A DNA stretch of 64,000 bases from Siphonobacter sp. SORGH_AS_0500 (GCF_002838835.1 NZ_NHPP01000008.1:62001-126000), one strand, 5' to 3'. Shown: positions 37,189-46,649, counted from the first letter of the stretch. Notes: generated by a model from the letters alone, not told the origin. A program made the numbers and translations.

Positions 37189-40113
37189 CTATGCTAATAA
37201 GGTTAGCACGTCTTCCCGGGACAAGGATTTTACGAAGGTATCCTCGGTGGTAATGAGTTCGCTGGCCAGTCGTTGTTTGGAATGCTGCAAGGCCAGAATT
37301 TTCTCTTCAACGGTATTCTGCGAAATGAATTTATACGTGAAAACGGTCTTATCCTGCCCGATGCGGTGAGCCCGATCTACGGCCTGAGCTTCGATGGCGG
37401 GATTCCACCAGGGATCGAGAATGAAAACGTAGTCGGCAGCAGTTAAGTTAAGTCCCAAGCCCCCCGCTTTTAGCGAAATCAGGAAAATGGGAATTTCTTC
37501 GTTATTCTGAAATAATTCCACTTGTCCCTGGCGATCCTGCGTGTTCCCGTCCAGATAAGCGTACGAAAATCCGCGTTCTTCCAGCTCGGTTCGAATGATA
37601 TCCAGGTGTTTAACGAATTGGCTAAAAATGAGAATCTTATGCTTTTCGCCCACTACAGTCTCAATTTTGGCCAATACTTCTTCGAGCTTTCCGGAGCTAA
37701 ATTCGTATTCACCATCAATCATTCGCGGGTGATTGGCTAACTGCCGCAATCGGGTTAACCCCTGTAATACTACCATTTGTGACTTCGCAATCCCCTCTTC
37801 TTCAATGTGTTGCAAAATCATGTTTCGATAATAGGATTTCGCTTCTTCGTAAGCTTTTTCCTGCTCTTCCGTCATTTCGCAATACTGAATTGATTCGACT
37901 TTCTCGGGTAACTCCGTCGCTACCTGCGATTTGTGTCTTCGCAGCATGAAAGGTTTGATAATGCTGTACAACCGCTGACGCTTTTTATCGTCGCCTTTTT
38001 TCTCAATTGGAATTTGAAACTCGTTTCTGAAAAAAGACTGACTGCCCAATAAGCCCGGATTAACGAAGTTCATTTGACTCCATAAATCCATCGTACTGTT
38101 TTCCAGGGGTGTTCCGCTTAAAATAAGCCGATGACGGCTCTGAAGCTGGCTAAGGGCTTTAGAAATATTAGATCCAGGATTTTTAATCGCCTGAGATTCG
38201 TCCAGGATGATGTAATGGAAATGATAATGCTTTAGTAAATCGACATCAATCCGAACAATGCCATAAGAGGTTAATATAATGTCGTATTGATTGAATAACT
38301 CTGTATTTTTTTCCCGGTACGTGCCCGTATAAACCAGCACTCGTAACTGGGGCGTAAACTTCTGAACTTCGAGTTGCCAGTTATAAAGCAGCGACGTAGG
38401 CATCACAATTAAGGTTGCTTCACGGGCTCCATTCTCGTGCTGGGATTGCAATAAGGAAAGCGTTTGCAGGGTTTTGCCTAAACCCATATCATCCGCCAGG
38501 CAGCCACCAAACTGGTACTGATTCAGGAATCGAAGCCAGTCATACCCGGCTTTCTGGTAAGGACGCAAAGTTCCATTGAGGCCAGCAGGTGTGGGGTATT
38601 CTTCAATTTCTTCGAAATCCCGTAGTTTTTCCAGTTTACGGTTAATGATGGTGTCAGCCAGACTTTCTTCCTGTAACTCCTGCACCAGCGAGATGTGGTG
38701 TTTCTGAAGAATGAGGTGGGTCTGATCTTCATGATCGTTAGCAAAAGCAAAAAGCTCGGAATACTGGGTAAACCAGGAATCAGGGATTACTGCGATTTCG
38801 CCGTTTGGTAAGCTGAATTCGCGTTTTTTATCCAGAATAAGCTGTTTTAACTGCAAAAACGGAATCTCAAATTCCCCAAAACGAACCACCGCGAAAATGT
38901 CAAACCAGTCGCGATTTTCATTGATGGACAGCTGCAACGAAGAGTAACCCAGAAAATAACGCTTATGATCCGCCGGGTTCTGACTAATCACGAATCCCTG
39001 CTCTTTCAAAGGTTCATAATGATCCTGAATCCAGGTAAACGCTTCGGATTTAGGGAGAACAACCTGACCGTTTTTAAGGTGAAGGTTACGTTCGCGAAGC
39101 ATACGAACGGTTTCCTTTTCCTTGAGGATATCCCGTTTGATTTTATGAAAAATGTATTCATTCCCCTGCGTTTCCATACTTACGTTGGAAGTATGCGAGA
39201 AGTTATCCAGCCGGAAACTGTAATCGCCGTACTGAAAAGACAAAGTCAGGGTAACGTCGTTATCAGTAGCCACAGCGGCCCCATTCGCCGCAGCTACCGA
39301 ATCTACACTTGAAACAGCTTCGCTGAGGTTCAGTAAAGGGGTAGGGCGGAAGACTTCCGAACGGATTTCAAACCCTTTGGCATATACGTCAAAAAGCGTG
39401 ATTAACGAAGACACAAACTTGCGGTAATAGTCTTCTTCGATGCTTTTCGGAATAACAATAAACTTCTTATGGAAAAAGGGTTTAAGCTTCTTTCCATCAA
39501 CGGCTGGCTTGAAATGATAGAGTTTAGAATCCAGTAATAACCACGCCGGGTCTTCCCCTAGCAAAATAGCATCTCGGTGCTGAAACTCTACCTTTACACC
39601 CTGATGGCGAATCGTAGGGTAATAATGGGTGTTATCCGCGTTTCGCATCACATGAAAACGAACACTGGCGGGTTCGGCTAAAATCTCGACTTCTTCACGA
39701 ATCGGGTTGCCATCGTTACCCATCACAAAAACCCGCTTGCCGGGTAATAGCGGACATATCCTGGCCCGGTGATGTTCGATGTAATGGCAGATGGAGTCCT
39801 GAAGATTTTTATCGCCTTTATGCTTATCAAATACCTTAAGAAAAAAATCCGTTGGCGTAGTCTTCTTCGAACTGAACCTCTTGATAACCACTTCCTGCTG
39901 AATGGCGTCGATCAGTCGAACGAGTTCAAAATCAGCTTCGTCGAGTCGTTCCGCAAATTCATCAATATTTTTAGAGGAGATGGACTGATGAAGTAAGGTC
40001 AGTTCATTCCGGTCATTTAATTGCACAATAAAGGGTTCCCACAGATAGCCCAGGTACTCGTGTTGATAGAGCGAATAAATGAGGCAGAAGGGTTGGGAGG
40101 TAGCGACTTTCAT
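37189..40113 (-). CDS. SNF2-family DNA-dependent ATPase/helicase
   Basis: A 974-residue Swi2/Snf2-type remodelling ATPase. The first ~500 residues are a poorly conserved region of the kind called SNF2-related N-terminal. The motor follows: motif I CLADDMGLGKT (about 535-545), DEAH-like IILDESQAIKNPGS (about 635), motif III RLILSGTPLENSTMDLWSQM, and the second lobe with KILIFSQFVKHLDI (about 830), LISLKAGGLGLNLTAADYVF and VDRAHRIGQDKTVFTYKFIS. Motors of this type act on protein-DNA complexes in transcription or repair; the substrate here is unknown. No other restriction or defence gene is adjacent, so a defence role is not indicated. Confidence 0.92.
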   Translation of the reverse strand: MKVATSQPFCLIYSLYQHEYLGYLWEPFIVQLNDRNELTLLHQSISSKNIDEFAERLDEADFELVRLIDAIQQEVVIKRFSSKKTTPTDFFLKVFDKHKGDKNLQDSICHYIEHHRARICPLLPGKRVFVMGNDGNPIREEVEILAEPASVRFHVMRNADNTHYYPTIRHQGVKVEFQHRDAILLGEDPAWLLLDSKLYHFKPAVDGKKLKPFFHKKFIVIPKSIEEDYYRKFVSSLITLFDVYAKGFEIRSEVFRPTPLLNLSEAVSSVDSVAAANGAAVATDNDVTLTLSFQYGDYSFRLDNFSHTSNVSMETQGNEYIFHKIKRDILKEKETVRMLRERNLHLKNGQVVLPKSEAFTWIQDHYEPLKEQGFVISQNPADHKRYFLGYSSLQLSINENRDWFDIFAVVRFGEFEIPFLQLKQLILDKKREFSLPNGEIAVIPDSWFTQYSELFAFANDHEDQTHLILQKHHISLVQELQEESLADTIINRKLEKLRDFEEIEEYPTPAGLNGTLRPYQKAGYDWLRFLNQYQFGGCLADDMGLGKTLQTLSLLQSQHENGAREATLIVMPTSLLYNWQLEVQKFTPQLRVLVYTGTYREKNTELFNQYDIILTSYGIVRIDVDLLKHYHFHYIILDESQAIKNPGSNISKALSQLQSRHRLILSGTPLENSTMDLWSQMNFVNPGLLGSQSFFRNEFQIPIEKKGDDKKRQRLYSIIKPFMLRRHKSQVATELPEKVESIQYCEMTEEQEKAYEEAKSYYRNMILQHIEEEGIAKSQMVVLQGLTRLRQLANHPRMIDGEYEFSSGKLEEVLAKIETVVGEKHKILIFSQFVKHLDIIRTELEERGFSYAYLDGNTQDRQGQVELFQNNEEIPIFLISLKAGGLGLNLTAADYVFILDPWWNPAIEAQAVDRAHRIGQDKTVFTYKFISQNTVEEKILALQHSKQRLASELITTEDTFVKSLSREDVLTLLA

Positions 40114-40452
40114 AGGTTTAAAGCGGGAAGGACCGCCAGATCAATCAGTGAACGGGAGAACTAGTAAAAATTCATCCTGTTTTGAGGTTTAAAAATGATT
40201 GATATTCGGTTTTCAGGAGAGAAAAAATGCGGTTAAACCCCCTGATACCGTGCTTATTTCAAAGGCAAACGAATGGCAATTTTATGATTGCCGGGGAAAA
40301 ACCTAATTTTTCAATCGTTAAGTTTTGTAGAAAAATGATTAGGTATAATGCTTTTCAGGATTACTAAAAATTGCTTAAATTTATGGTTTTTGCCTGCCGT
40401 GAAAGCATAGCTAATTCAAACGTATTAATGCCGTTGGAAACATTTGTATACG
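40114..40452. other. intergenic region without a recognisable gene
   Basis: About 340 AT-rich bases between the start of the SNF2 gene and the trehalase terminator, both on the minus strand. It should hold the SNF2 promoter, but no exact TAnnTTTG box was found. No gene, RNA or repeat was recognised. Confidence 0.4.
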
Positions 40453-40484
40453 AAAAAAGCGACCTGGACTTTCGCCAGATCGCT
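40453..40484 (-). terminator. Rho-independent terminator of the trehalase gene
   Basis: AAGCGACCTGG (40458-40468) pairs with CCAGATCGCTT (40474-40484) with one mismatch; on the minus strand a T6 tract follows. It begins 34 bases after the trehalase stop. Confidence 0.85.
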
Positions 40485-40517
40485 TCGGTAAATTCTTATT
40501 TTTAATACGTTAAATTA

Positions 40518-42125
40518 TTACTTTTTATCTTCTGAGAGTAACTTAAGTAATACGCCGTTTGTCCAGCCAAAGCCGTCCTGAAGCGGGTATTCGCCGCCGC
40601 CGCCCAAGAGCGAAATATCGTATACATTATACTTTTCCACCATACGGCCCGTCGCTTTATAGACCCGGATATTTTCTTCTACCCAAACATCCTTGACCTT
40701 TTCGGCGAATTCTTTTTGGCCGTAATTACGCAAACCCACAATGGCCATCCAATGTAAAGGAGCCCAACCGTTGGGAGCGTCCCACTGCTGACCCGTAGTC
40801 ATTAACGTAGTCGTTAACCCGCCGGGTTGCAGAAATTCGTCTTTCAGCCGCTGAGTTACTTTCTGGGCTTGTTCGTCAGTGGCAATTTTAAAGAAAAGGG
40901 GATAGACCGCTGCTAACGAAAGGATAGGGGTTTGCTTTTCTTCAACGAAGTCATAATCGTGGAAAAACCCATCCTCCTGATTCCAGAAATATTGTAAAAT
41001 GGCTTTTTTACGCTTTTCAGCCAGATTCTTGAAACTCTGACTGTGCTGCTGATCTTCCATCAGAGCATAAGCCTCCGAAAGCGTCATTTCAAGCTCATAC
41101 AACAAGCAATTCAAATCTACCGGAATAATGTCCGTTGTATGAATACTGGTCAGCGACTTGCCGTCACGTAACCAGCGGGAAGAAAAATCCCAACCGGATT
41201 CGGCACCCGCCCGAATGTCACGGTAAACATCTTCGGCTTTACGACCTGTATGCTGAGCTACAGAGACGTCTTCCTTGTAAGCCTCCGGGCGTGGCGTCGG
41301 ACTATCATCATAGTAACGATTCAGATTATACCCCCCTGAAAGACGAACCACCCGCCGATAGGCTTCACCTGGTTTGAGGTCATTTGTCTTTTTCAGATCA
41401 TCCTCATTGGCTGCACCCATCCAGAAGTAATATTCTTTCAGCATTTCGGGTAAATACTGAACCACGATTTGATCATTATTCCGAGTTTCGGCCAGCAACT
41501 TCACCATTAATGAGAAGTAGGGAGGCTGCGAACGACTCAGGTAATAACTTCGGTTTCCGTTGGGAATATGACCCTGGTAACGAATCAGATGGGCAAAGTT
41601 GGAAACCATCCCTTCTATGAGCGAATCTTTCTCCGAAACCTGAAGTCCCAGCATAGTAAAGTAACTGTCCCAGTAATAAATCTCGCCGAAACGTCCGCCG
41701 GGCACTACATAACTGCGGGGAAGGGACAAGAGCGACCCTTTCACATCACCCGTAGGCTTGCGAGTTAGAATAGGCCATAGGGCGTTAATATGAGCTTCGG
41801 GTGAAAGAGAGGTATCCGAAACAAAGTGACTGTTGGGAGCATCAGGAAAACGGAAGTACTGATTCACGAAGGCTCGCAAATCAAAACCGTCTTTCGTTTT
41901 TTCCTCTTCGTAAGCCTTCAGAATCTGCTTGGCAGGAATCAGAGGCTCGGCATCCGCAAAGGTCTTGGAGTCAGGGAATAACTCCTTCATTTGGACATCA
42001 ACAAAGAGTTGTCCAAGTTCTTCATCAGGGCTCGGGGGAGTCTGAAGTTCTGCCGGTGTACATTCTAGTAGTAACAAGGGAATAGCCAAAATAAGTACTA
42101 AACAACGATGAGGTATAAAGGGCAT
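40518..42125 (-). CDS. alpha,alpha-trehalase (GH37), lipoprotein
   Basis: Splits trehalose into two glucose molecules in the periplasm. The 535 residues start with a lipoprotein-type signal (MPFIPHRCLVLILAIPLLLLEC, Cys22). Both GH37 signatures are intact: PGGRFGEIYYWDSYFTMLGL and QWDAPNGWAPLHWMA. Other conserved elements are GHIPNGNRSYYLSRSQPPYF, and SGWDFSSRWL. It is a single-gene unit with a well-formed promoter (42249-42279) and a terminator. No trehalose transporter or kinase lies nearby. Confidence 0.93.
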   Translation of the reverse strand: MPFIPHRCLVLILAIPLLLLECTPAELQTPPSPDEELGQLFVDVQMKELFPDSKTFADAEPLIPAKQILKAYEEEKTKDGFDLRAFVNQYFRFPDAPNSHFVSDTSLSPEAHINALWPILTRKPTGDVKGSLLSLPRSYVVPGGRFGEIYYWDSYFTMLGLQVSEKDSLIEGMVSNFAHLIRYQGHIPNGNRSYYLSRSQPPYFSLMVKLLAETRNNDQIVVQYLPEMLKEYYFWMGAANEDDLKKTNDLKPGEAYRRVVRLSGGYNLNRYYDDSPTPRPEAYKEDVSVAQHTGRKAEDVYRDIRAGAESGWDFSSRWLRDGKSLTSIHTTDIIPVDLNCLLYELEMTLSEAYALMEDQQHSQSFKNLAEKRKKAILQYFWNQEDGFFHDYDFVEEKQTPILSLAAVYPLFFKIATDEQAQKVTQRLKDEFLQPGGLTTTLMTTGQQWDAPNGWAPLHWMAIVGLRNYGQKEFAEKVKDVWVEENIRVYKATGRMVEKYNVYDISLLGGGGEYPLQDGFGWTNGVLLKLLSEDKK

Positions 42126-42248
42126 AAGGCTAAATAATAATGCTTAATTGATTCCAGGAAACTTTCTGACTTTCAGATTAATGATAGTAGAGCTTCATCT
42201 ACATTGAGGAGAAGAATGGGGAAAAATGACCAGACTTCTTTAGCAAAG

Positions 42249-42279
42249 CAAAGGTAGACATCCCTTGGAGTTGAGTCAA
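42249..42279 (-). promoter_or_regulatory. trehalase promoter, best -33/-7 match in the window
   Basis: On the minus strand TTG (42279-42277), a 20-base spacer, then TACCTTTG (42256-42249): both elements and the spacing match the Bacteroidota consensus. Predicts a leader of about 115 bases before ATG 42125. Confidence 0.6.
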
Positions 42280-42360
42280 TTTCAGGAAAGCCTGTTATTA
42301 AAATCTACGTAAAGTTTTTAGCACTGGTAAATAAATCTCATAAGGTTTAACAAATTGTTG

Positions 42361-42368
42361 TACTTTCG
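42361..42368 (+). promoter_or_regulatory. putative dnaN -7 box
   Basis: TACTTTCG, one mismatch from TAnnTTTG, 68 bases ahead of the dnaN ATG. No good -33 element was found. Confidence 0.35.
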
Positions 42369-42436
42369 CTCTCTAAATTCTATTTTCGGGTATCCGGAAA
42401 TTTTTTGTTTAAACTCGTTTAAACTTCTGATAGTCA

Positions 42437-43561
42437 ATGAAATTTATTGTCTCCTCTTCGGCATTGTTGAAACAATTGGCGGCTATCAACGGGGTCGTAG
42501 CATCCAATCCGATCGTTCCGATTCTGGAAAACTTCCTGTTTCAGCTCGAAGGGACTATACTGACCGTAACGGCCTCGGATTTACAAACCGTTATGATTAC
42601 TGAAATAGAGGTGGAATCGTCCGATAAAGGCTCTATTGCAGTTCCTGCCAAATTATTGCTCGATACCCTCCGTGGTTTACCGGAACAACCCATTACCTTC
42701 AAAATTGATGCCGAGACCTTCGGTACAGAAATCATTTCTGAAAATGGGCGTTACAAACTTTCCGGTGAGAATCCGATTGATTTCCCGAAAGTTCCAGCAG
42801 TTAATAAAACCTTATCCATCGAAGTAGCGGCTGAAGTACTAGGCAAGGCAATTGCGAACACAAGCTTTGCAGCAAGTACAGACGATCTGCGTCCGAACAT
42901 GACAGGAATGTTCCTGCAACTGGGTGAGGCTAATGCCACTTTCGTGGCTACGGATGGTCACCGTCTGGTGCGTTACCGTCGTCAGGATCTGAAATCGTCG
43001 AATACCAGTACGATGATTATCCCCCGGAAGGCTTTAAACCTGTTAAAGTCGACCCTACCTTCGGATAATACTTTAGTGAAGGCAGACTTCAGTCAGTCCA
43101 ATGCGTTTTTCACGTTCGGTAATATCAAAATGATTTGCCGATTGATCGATGAGCGTTTCCCGGACTATGAAAATGCAATCCCCGTCAATAATCCTAACAT
43201 TCTGACCATTAACCGTCTGGAGTTATTAGGTTCTTTACGCCGGATTTCGATTTACGCCAACAAAACGACGCATCAGATTCGTTTGCGGATTTCTAAAGAT
43301 GAGCTGGTAATTTCTGCCGAAGATTTAGATTACTCCAACGAAGCATCGGAGCGTTTAACTTGCGAATACGACGCAGATGATCTGGAAATTGGCTTTAACG
43401 CTAAGTTCCTGATTGAGATGCTAAGCAACTTAAGCACAAATCAGTTACAACTTCGTTTATCTGCACCCAATCGGGCCGGAATTCTGGTTCCGAACGAGCA
43501 GGACGAAAACGAGGATATTCTGATGCTAGTGATGCCGGTAATGCTTAATACTTACGCATAA
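42437..43561 (+). CDS. dnaN: DNA polymerase III beta subunit (sliding clamp)
   Basis: Ring-shaped processivity clamp that holds DNA polymerase III on DNA. The 374 residues give three repeated clamp domains. Typical segments: PIVPILENFLFQLEGTILTV, LRPNMTGMFLQLGE, TFVATDGHRLVRYRRQDL and the C-terminal LVMPVMLNTYA. It starts with ATG after its own putative promoter and ends before a strong terminator. dnaA and recF, its usual neighbours, are absent, so dnaN stands apart from any origin cluster here; no DnaA-box array was seen. Confidence 0.97.
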   Translation: MKFIVSSSALLKQLAAINGVVASNPIVPILENFLFQLEGTILTVTASDLQTVMITEIEVESSDKGSIAVPAKLLLDTLRGLPEQPITFKIDAETFGTEIISENGRYKLSGENPIDFPKVPAVNKTLSIEVAAEVLGKAIANTSFAASTDDLRPNMTGMFLQLGEANATFVATDGHRLVRYRRQDLKSSNTSTMIIPRKALNLLKSTLPSDNTLVKADFSQSNAFFTFGNIKMICRLIDERFPDYENAIPVNNPNILTINRLELLGSLRRISIYANKTTHQIRLRISKDELVISAEDLDYSNEASERLTCEYDADDLEIGFNAKFLIEMLSNLSTNQLQLRLSAPNRAGILVPNEQDENEDILMLVMPVMLNTYA

Positions 43562-43581
43562 AGAATTTTAGTCACGACTTG

Positions 43582-43611
43582 AAAGAGCCTTTCGCAAGAA
43601 AGGCTCTTTTT
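43582..43611 (+). terminator. Rho-independent terminator of dnaN
   Basis: AAAGAGCCTTTC (43582-43593) pairs perfectly with GAAAGGCTCTTT (43598-43609), loop GCAA, ending in a T-run. Confidence 0.92.
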
Positions 43612-43693
43612 ATTGATTAATTAGTTGGACAAAAGACTTTTCCCAGCGAACTTCACGTTATTGATTCTGATAAATCTCTTCTTATTTAACGAT

Positions 43694-44125
43694 ATGAAAA
43701 CACTTCGACTTGTAGTAATCCTGCTGCTGACCGGACTGACCTTCCAAACTAATGCTTCGGATGAGCCCAAGAAAGAGGGTATCCAATTCTTTCACGGCAC
43801 CTGGAAACAGGCTTTAGCGAAAGCAAAGGCCGAAAACAAGATGATTTTCCTGGATGCGTATACAACCTGGTGTGGACCTTGCAAGTGGATGCAAACCAAA
43901 TCATTCCCCAATAAACAATTGGGAGAGTTTTATAATAGCAATTTCATTAACGTGAAGATGGATATGGAATCGGGAGAGGGGCCAAGGCTATTGGATCGTT
44001 ATCCCGTAAGAGGTTATCCCACGTTGTTCTTCATTGATTTTGAAGGAGAAGTAGTATTGACCGAAGCTGGAGCAAAAACGCCTGAACAATTGATCGCAAT
44101 GGCTAAAGAGGCCATTGCTCAATAA
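43694..44125 (+). CDS. secreted thioredoxin-fold protein
   Basis: Periplasmic thiol-disulfide protein with a signal sequence (MKTLRLVVILLLTGLTFQTNAS) and a thioredoxin fold of the thioredoxin-like 7/DUF255-neighbour kind: KMIFLDAYTTWCGPCKWMQT has the redox-active CGPC, and VRGYPTLFFIDFEGEVV holds the cis-proline loop (GYPT). It has 143 residues. The frame opens at TTG 43625, but ATG 43694 gives a clean signal peptide. Substrate unknown. A terminator-type hairpin (44149) ends it. Confidence 0.88.
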   Translation: MKTLRLVVILLLTGLTFQTNASDEPKKEGIQFFHGTWKQALAKAKAENKMIFLDAYTTWCGPCKWMQTKSFPNKQLGEFYNSNFINVKMDMESGEGPRLLDRYPVRGYPTLFFIDFEGEVVLTEAGAKTPEQLIAMAKEAIAQ

Positions 44126-44148
44126 GAATAGGTTTATAGACGCTAGTG

Positions 44149-44186
44149 AATCGGTAAGGGTGCGAAAGCAGGCTTACCGATTTTTT
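44149..44186 (+). terminator. terminator of the thioredoxin gene
   Basis: AATCGGTAAG (44149-44158) pairs perfectly with CTTACCGATT (44173-44182), followed by TTTT. Confidence 0.88.
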
Positions 44187-44200
44187 ATAACTATACCTTA

Positions 44201-44302
44201 CTAACTCATACGAACAATGGCCAGAATAGTGCGGATTAGCAACGTATACAGCGTATAATCGACCACCTTTTCACTAAAGAATAGACCTATTGATAAGGTC
44301 AT
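44201..44302 (-). CDS. candidate 33-aa hydrophobic peptide, unknown
   Basis: An ATG-to-TAG minus-strand frame: MTLSIGLFFSEKVVDYTLYT, then LLIRTILAIVRMS. A preceding TTG would add one residue, and the frame is open ten codons further back (VRLTTLFCLL) without a start. The composition looks like a membrane peptide or the decayed remnant of one. No promoter or SD was identified. Very weak support. Confidence 0.15.
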   Translation of the reverse strand: MTLSIGLFFSEKVVDYTLYTLLIRTILAIVRMS

Positions 44303-44309
44303 CAATAAA

Positions 44310-44935
44310 CAGAAAAGAGTCGTAAGGCGAACATAAAGTCAATACATTGAAACTGAGAAAATTACTACTTTAAGACGCTAGTAGATAATTTTTCAGATGG
44401 AAGAATTTTAAGAAAAAGAAGGGAATAGAGACGTTTCAAAAATATTTGTAAAAACTTTAGGTAAATACTTGTTTATCAAATAGAAACGCTGTTATTTTGC
44501 AACTCTGTTTAGGAATCGAACAAAAAGCTATTTGCTCAGAGTGGTTGGCAGAACTGCCTGAGTTACTGATTATCAAGCGATTGTTGTTCGATTCAACGTT
44601 AAAATTCGGCAATTTCCCGATTTTGAACGTCAGGACTGTTACTGGCTCTAATCATTGAATGCCCAATTATTTAGAGTTGAGTAGTAAGCTGACAGGATGC
44701 TTTCCCTGGCAAAGGGAATGAGGTGCGTATCTCTATAGTACTGTAGAAATCTTCTGACGCACTCCATACGCAAGTCTCCTCTCTGCTTTCTTTTCTCGGT
44801 ACATTACTGGTTTTCAAAAAAATATAAGGGATTTTCTGTCTTGATACGGGAAACAGCGGAAAAAGTGCTACTTTTGCAGTCCGTTTTCTGAGGCCCCCGG
44901 GTGGGAGAGCTGATAACCAATTAAAAATCAAGAAG
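44310..44935 (+). promoter_or_regulatory. long gene-poor leader region before the ribosomal operon
   Basis: About 625 bases without a convincing gene, at the head of the ribosomal superoperon. It holds a promoter-like TTG-N21-TATTTTG (44469-44499), a short hairpin GGCAG/CTGCC (near 44549-44560), TTCCCT pairing with AGGGAA (near 44702-44718), and a longer imperfect stem GAGGTGCGT with ACGCACTCC (near 44720-44765). A second exact -7 box TACTTTTG (44869-44876) lies near the rplC start. An autogenous L4-type leader or a small RNA is possible but unproven. Confidence 0.4.
44869..44876 (+). promoter_or_regulatory. main -7 box of the ribosomal operon
   Basis: TACTTTTG, an exact TAnnTTTG match, 60 bases ahead of the rplC ATG. 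The TTG at 44841-44843 is 25 bases upstream, longer than the consensus spacer. Confidence 0.5.
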
Positions 44936-45553
44936 ATGTCTGGTATTATTGGGAAGAAAATTGGCATGACCAGCCTCTACAATGCTGACGGTTCTGCCGT
45001 TGCTTGTACGCTGATTGAAGCCGGTCCCTGCGTCGTGACGCAAGTAAAGACCGTCGAAACGGATGGCTACCAAGCTGTTCAATTAGGTTTCGGCGACAAA
45101 AAAGAAAAAAATACCTCTAAGCCCTTGGCTGGCCACTTCAAAAAGGCTGGAACTACACCCAAGCGGAAATTGGTAGAGTTCAAAACGTTCGAACAATCTC
45201 TGGATTTAGGAGCAACGATTGACGCCACTTTATTCGCTGAAGGCGAATTCGTTGACGCTATCGGAACGGCTAAAGGTCGTGGCTTCCAGGGTGTAGTAAA
45301 ACGTCATGGTTTTGGTGGAGTTGGTGGCCAGACTCACGGTCAGCACAACCGTCAACGTCACCCAGGTTCTATCGGAGCTTGCTCATTCCCTTCACGAGTA
45401 TTCAAGGGTCTTCGCATGGCAGGTCGTATGGGTAACAACCGCGTTAAAATCCAAAACCTGCAAGTACTTAAAGTGTATCCTGAGCAAAACCTGATCGTTA
45501 TCAGCGGTTCAGTTCCGGGTGCAAAAAATTCGTTCGTAATTCTTGAGAAATAG
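44936..45553 (+). CDS. rplC: 50S ribosomal protein L3
   Basis: Large-subunit protein that nucleates 50S assembly near the 3' end of 23S rRNA. 205 residues, [20 protein letters not shown] at the start and the rRNA-reaching loop [20 protein letters not shown] intact. It is the first gene of the ribosomal block; rpsJ, its usual upstream partner, is not in the 800 bases before it. The start is preceded by A-rich aatcaagaag without a clear SD. Confidence 0.98.
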   Translation: MSGIIGKKIGMTSLYNADGSAVACTLIEAGPCVVTQVKTVETDGYQAVQLGFGDKKEKNTSKPLAGHFKKAGTTPKRKLVEFKTFEQSLDLGATIDATLFAEGEFVDAIGTAKGRGFQGVVKRHGFGGVGGQTHGQHNRQRHPGSIGACSFPSRVFKGLRMAGRMGNNRVKIQNLQVLKVYPEQNLIVISGSVPGAKNSFVILEK

Positions 45554-45607
45554 GATTAACGTGAATCCTCACCTTAATCTACTCTCATAGTAGCACTTGA
45601 CAAGAAA

Positions 45608-46234
45608 ATGGAACTGTCCGTATTTAATATTCAAGGCCAAGACACGGGAAAGAAAGTAACGCTTTCAGACGGAGTGTTCGGAATCGAACCTAATGAGCAC
45701 GTAATGTGGCTCGACGTTAAGCAGTACTTGGCTAATCAGCGTCAGGGTACGCACAAGTCTAAAGAACGTTGGGAGGTAGCTCGCTCAACCCGCAAACTGA
45801 TGCGTCAGAAGGGTACCGGCGGAGCTCGTCACGGTTCTTTCAAAGCTAACATTTTTAAAGGTGGTGCTCGTGTATTTGGTCCTAAGCCCCGCGATTACTC
45901 CTTTAAATTGAACAAAAAAGTGAAGAGTCTGGCTCGTAAGTCTGCTTTGGCTTCTAAAGCGAAAGAAGGCGTAGTGACAGTCGTAGAAAACTTCACTTTT
46001 GAAGGACCTAAAACCAAGCAATACATTTCAGTTCTGAATGCACTTCAGATCGCTGAAGCGAAAACTTTGCTGGTTTTGCCAACGGCTGACAACAATGTAT
46101 TCCTGTCGGCTCGTAACCTGCCTAAAGCTAATGTGCTTCCCGCAGATCAGTTGACAACCTACGCATTACTGAATGCTGATCGTGTGATCATTGCTGAAGG
46201 TGCAGTAGAAAAAATCGAAGCATTATTGAACTAA
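45608..46234 (+). CDS. rplD: 50S ribosomal protein L4
   Basis: Binds 23S rRNA domain I and reaches into the exit tunnel; in E. coli it also represses its own operon. 208 residues: MELSVFNIQGQDTGKKVTLS, and the tunnel loop with KLMRQKGTGGARHGSFKANI, which is the macrolide-relevant region and appears normal. 54 bases after rplC, 43 before rplW. Confidence 0.98.
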   Translation: MELSVFNIQGQDTGKKVTLSDGVFGIEPNEHVMWLDVKQYLANQRQGTHKSKERWEVARSTRKLMRQKGTGGARHGSFKANIFKGGARVFGPKPRDYSFKLNKKVKSLARKSALASKAKEGVVTVVENFTFEGPKTKQYISVLNALQIAEAKTLLVLPTADNNVFLSARNLPKANVLPADQLTTYALLNADRVIIAEGAVEKIEALLN

Positions 46235-46277
46235 TCCGTTGGTCCGAAAGGTACCTAACGATTGACGACAAAAAATT

Positions 46278-46565
46278 ATGAGCATCATCATTCGCCCCTT
46301 GCTGACTGAAAAGTCTACGGCTCAGAACGAGCAGGGTAAGTATGGCTTCGAAGTGGCTCTTAAGGCCAATAAGGTCGAAATTAAGAAGGCCATCGAAAAG
46401 ATGTATGGTGTGAAAGTTGAGTCTGTGAACACGATCCGTCAAATCGGGAAGAAAAAATCTCGTAGCACGCGTACTCGTATCACGACTGGTCAAACTTCCA
46501 CCATCAAGAGAGCGATCATTACTGTTGCCGAAGGTGAAGTAATCGATTTCTATCAAGGTATTTAA
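46278..46565 (+). CDS. rplW: 50S ribosomal protein L23
   Basis: Sits at the tunnel exit and is the docking site for trigger factor and SRP. 95 residues, MSIIIRPLLTEKSTAQNEQG and AIEKMYGVKVESVNTIRQIG. The extended loop has several basic residues (KKKSRSTRTRITTG). Normal length for the family. Confidence 0.97.
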   Translation: MSIIIRPLLTEKSTAQNEQGKYGFEVALKANKVEIKKAIEKMYGVKVESVNTIRQIGKKKSRSTRTRITTGQTSTIKRAIITVAEGEVIDFYQGI

Positions 46566-46649
46566 TAAACATCCCCATCCTCCAGGATGCGTTTTGAACA
46601 GGTTAGGCTGGCATAGGAGGACATAGCCTGACCGTAGCAAATAATCCCA

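Noticed and set aside
37189..40113. SNF2 gene as part of a defence island
   Set aside because: Neighbours are trmB and trehalase; no methylase, nuclease or other defence gene is adjacent.
42126..42436. Replication origin near dnaN
   Set aside because: No dnaA, recF or gyrB next to it and no array of DnaA boxes in the gap.
44520..44610. tRNA-like T-arm (TTCGATT loop) ahead of rplC
   Set aside because: A plausible TGTTG/CAACG stem surrounds it, but no acceptor, D or anticodon arms can be paired around it.
44671..44967. 98-codon minus-strand frame overlapping the rplC start
   Set aside because: It covers the ribosomal promoter and the rplC start antisense, and its protein resembles no family.
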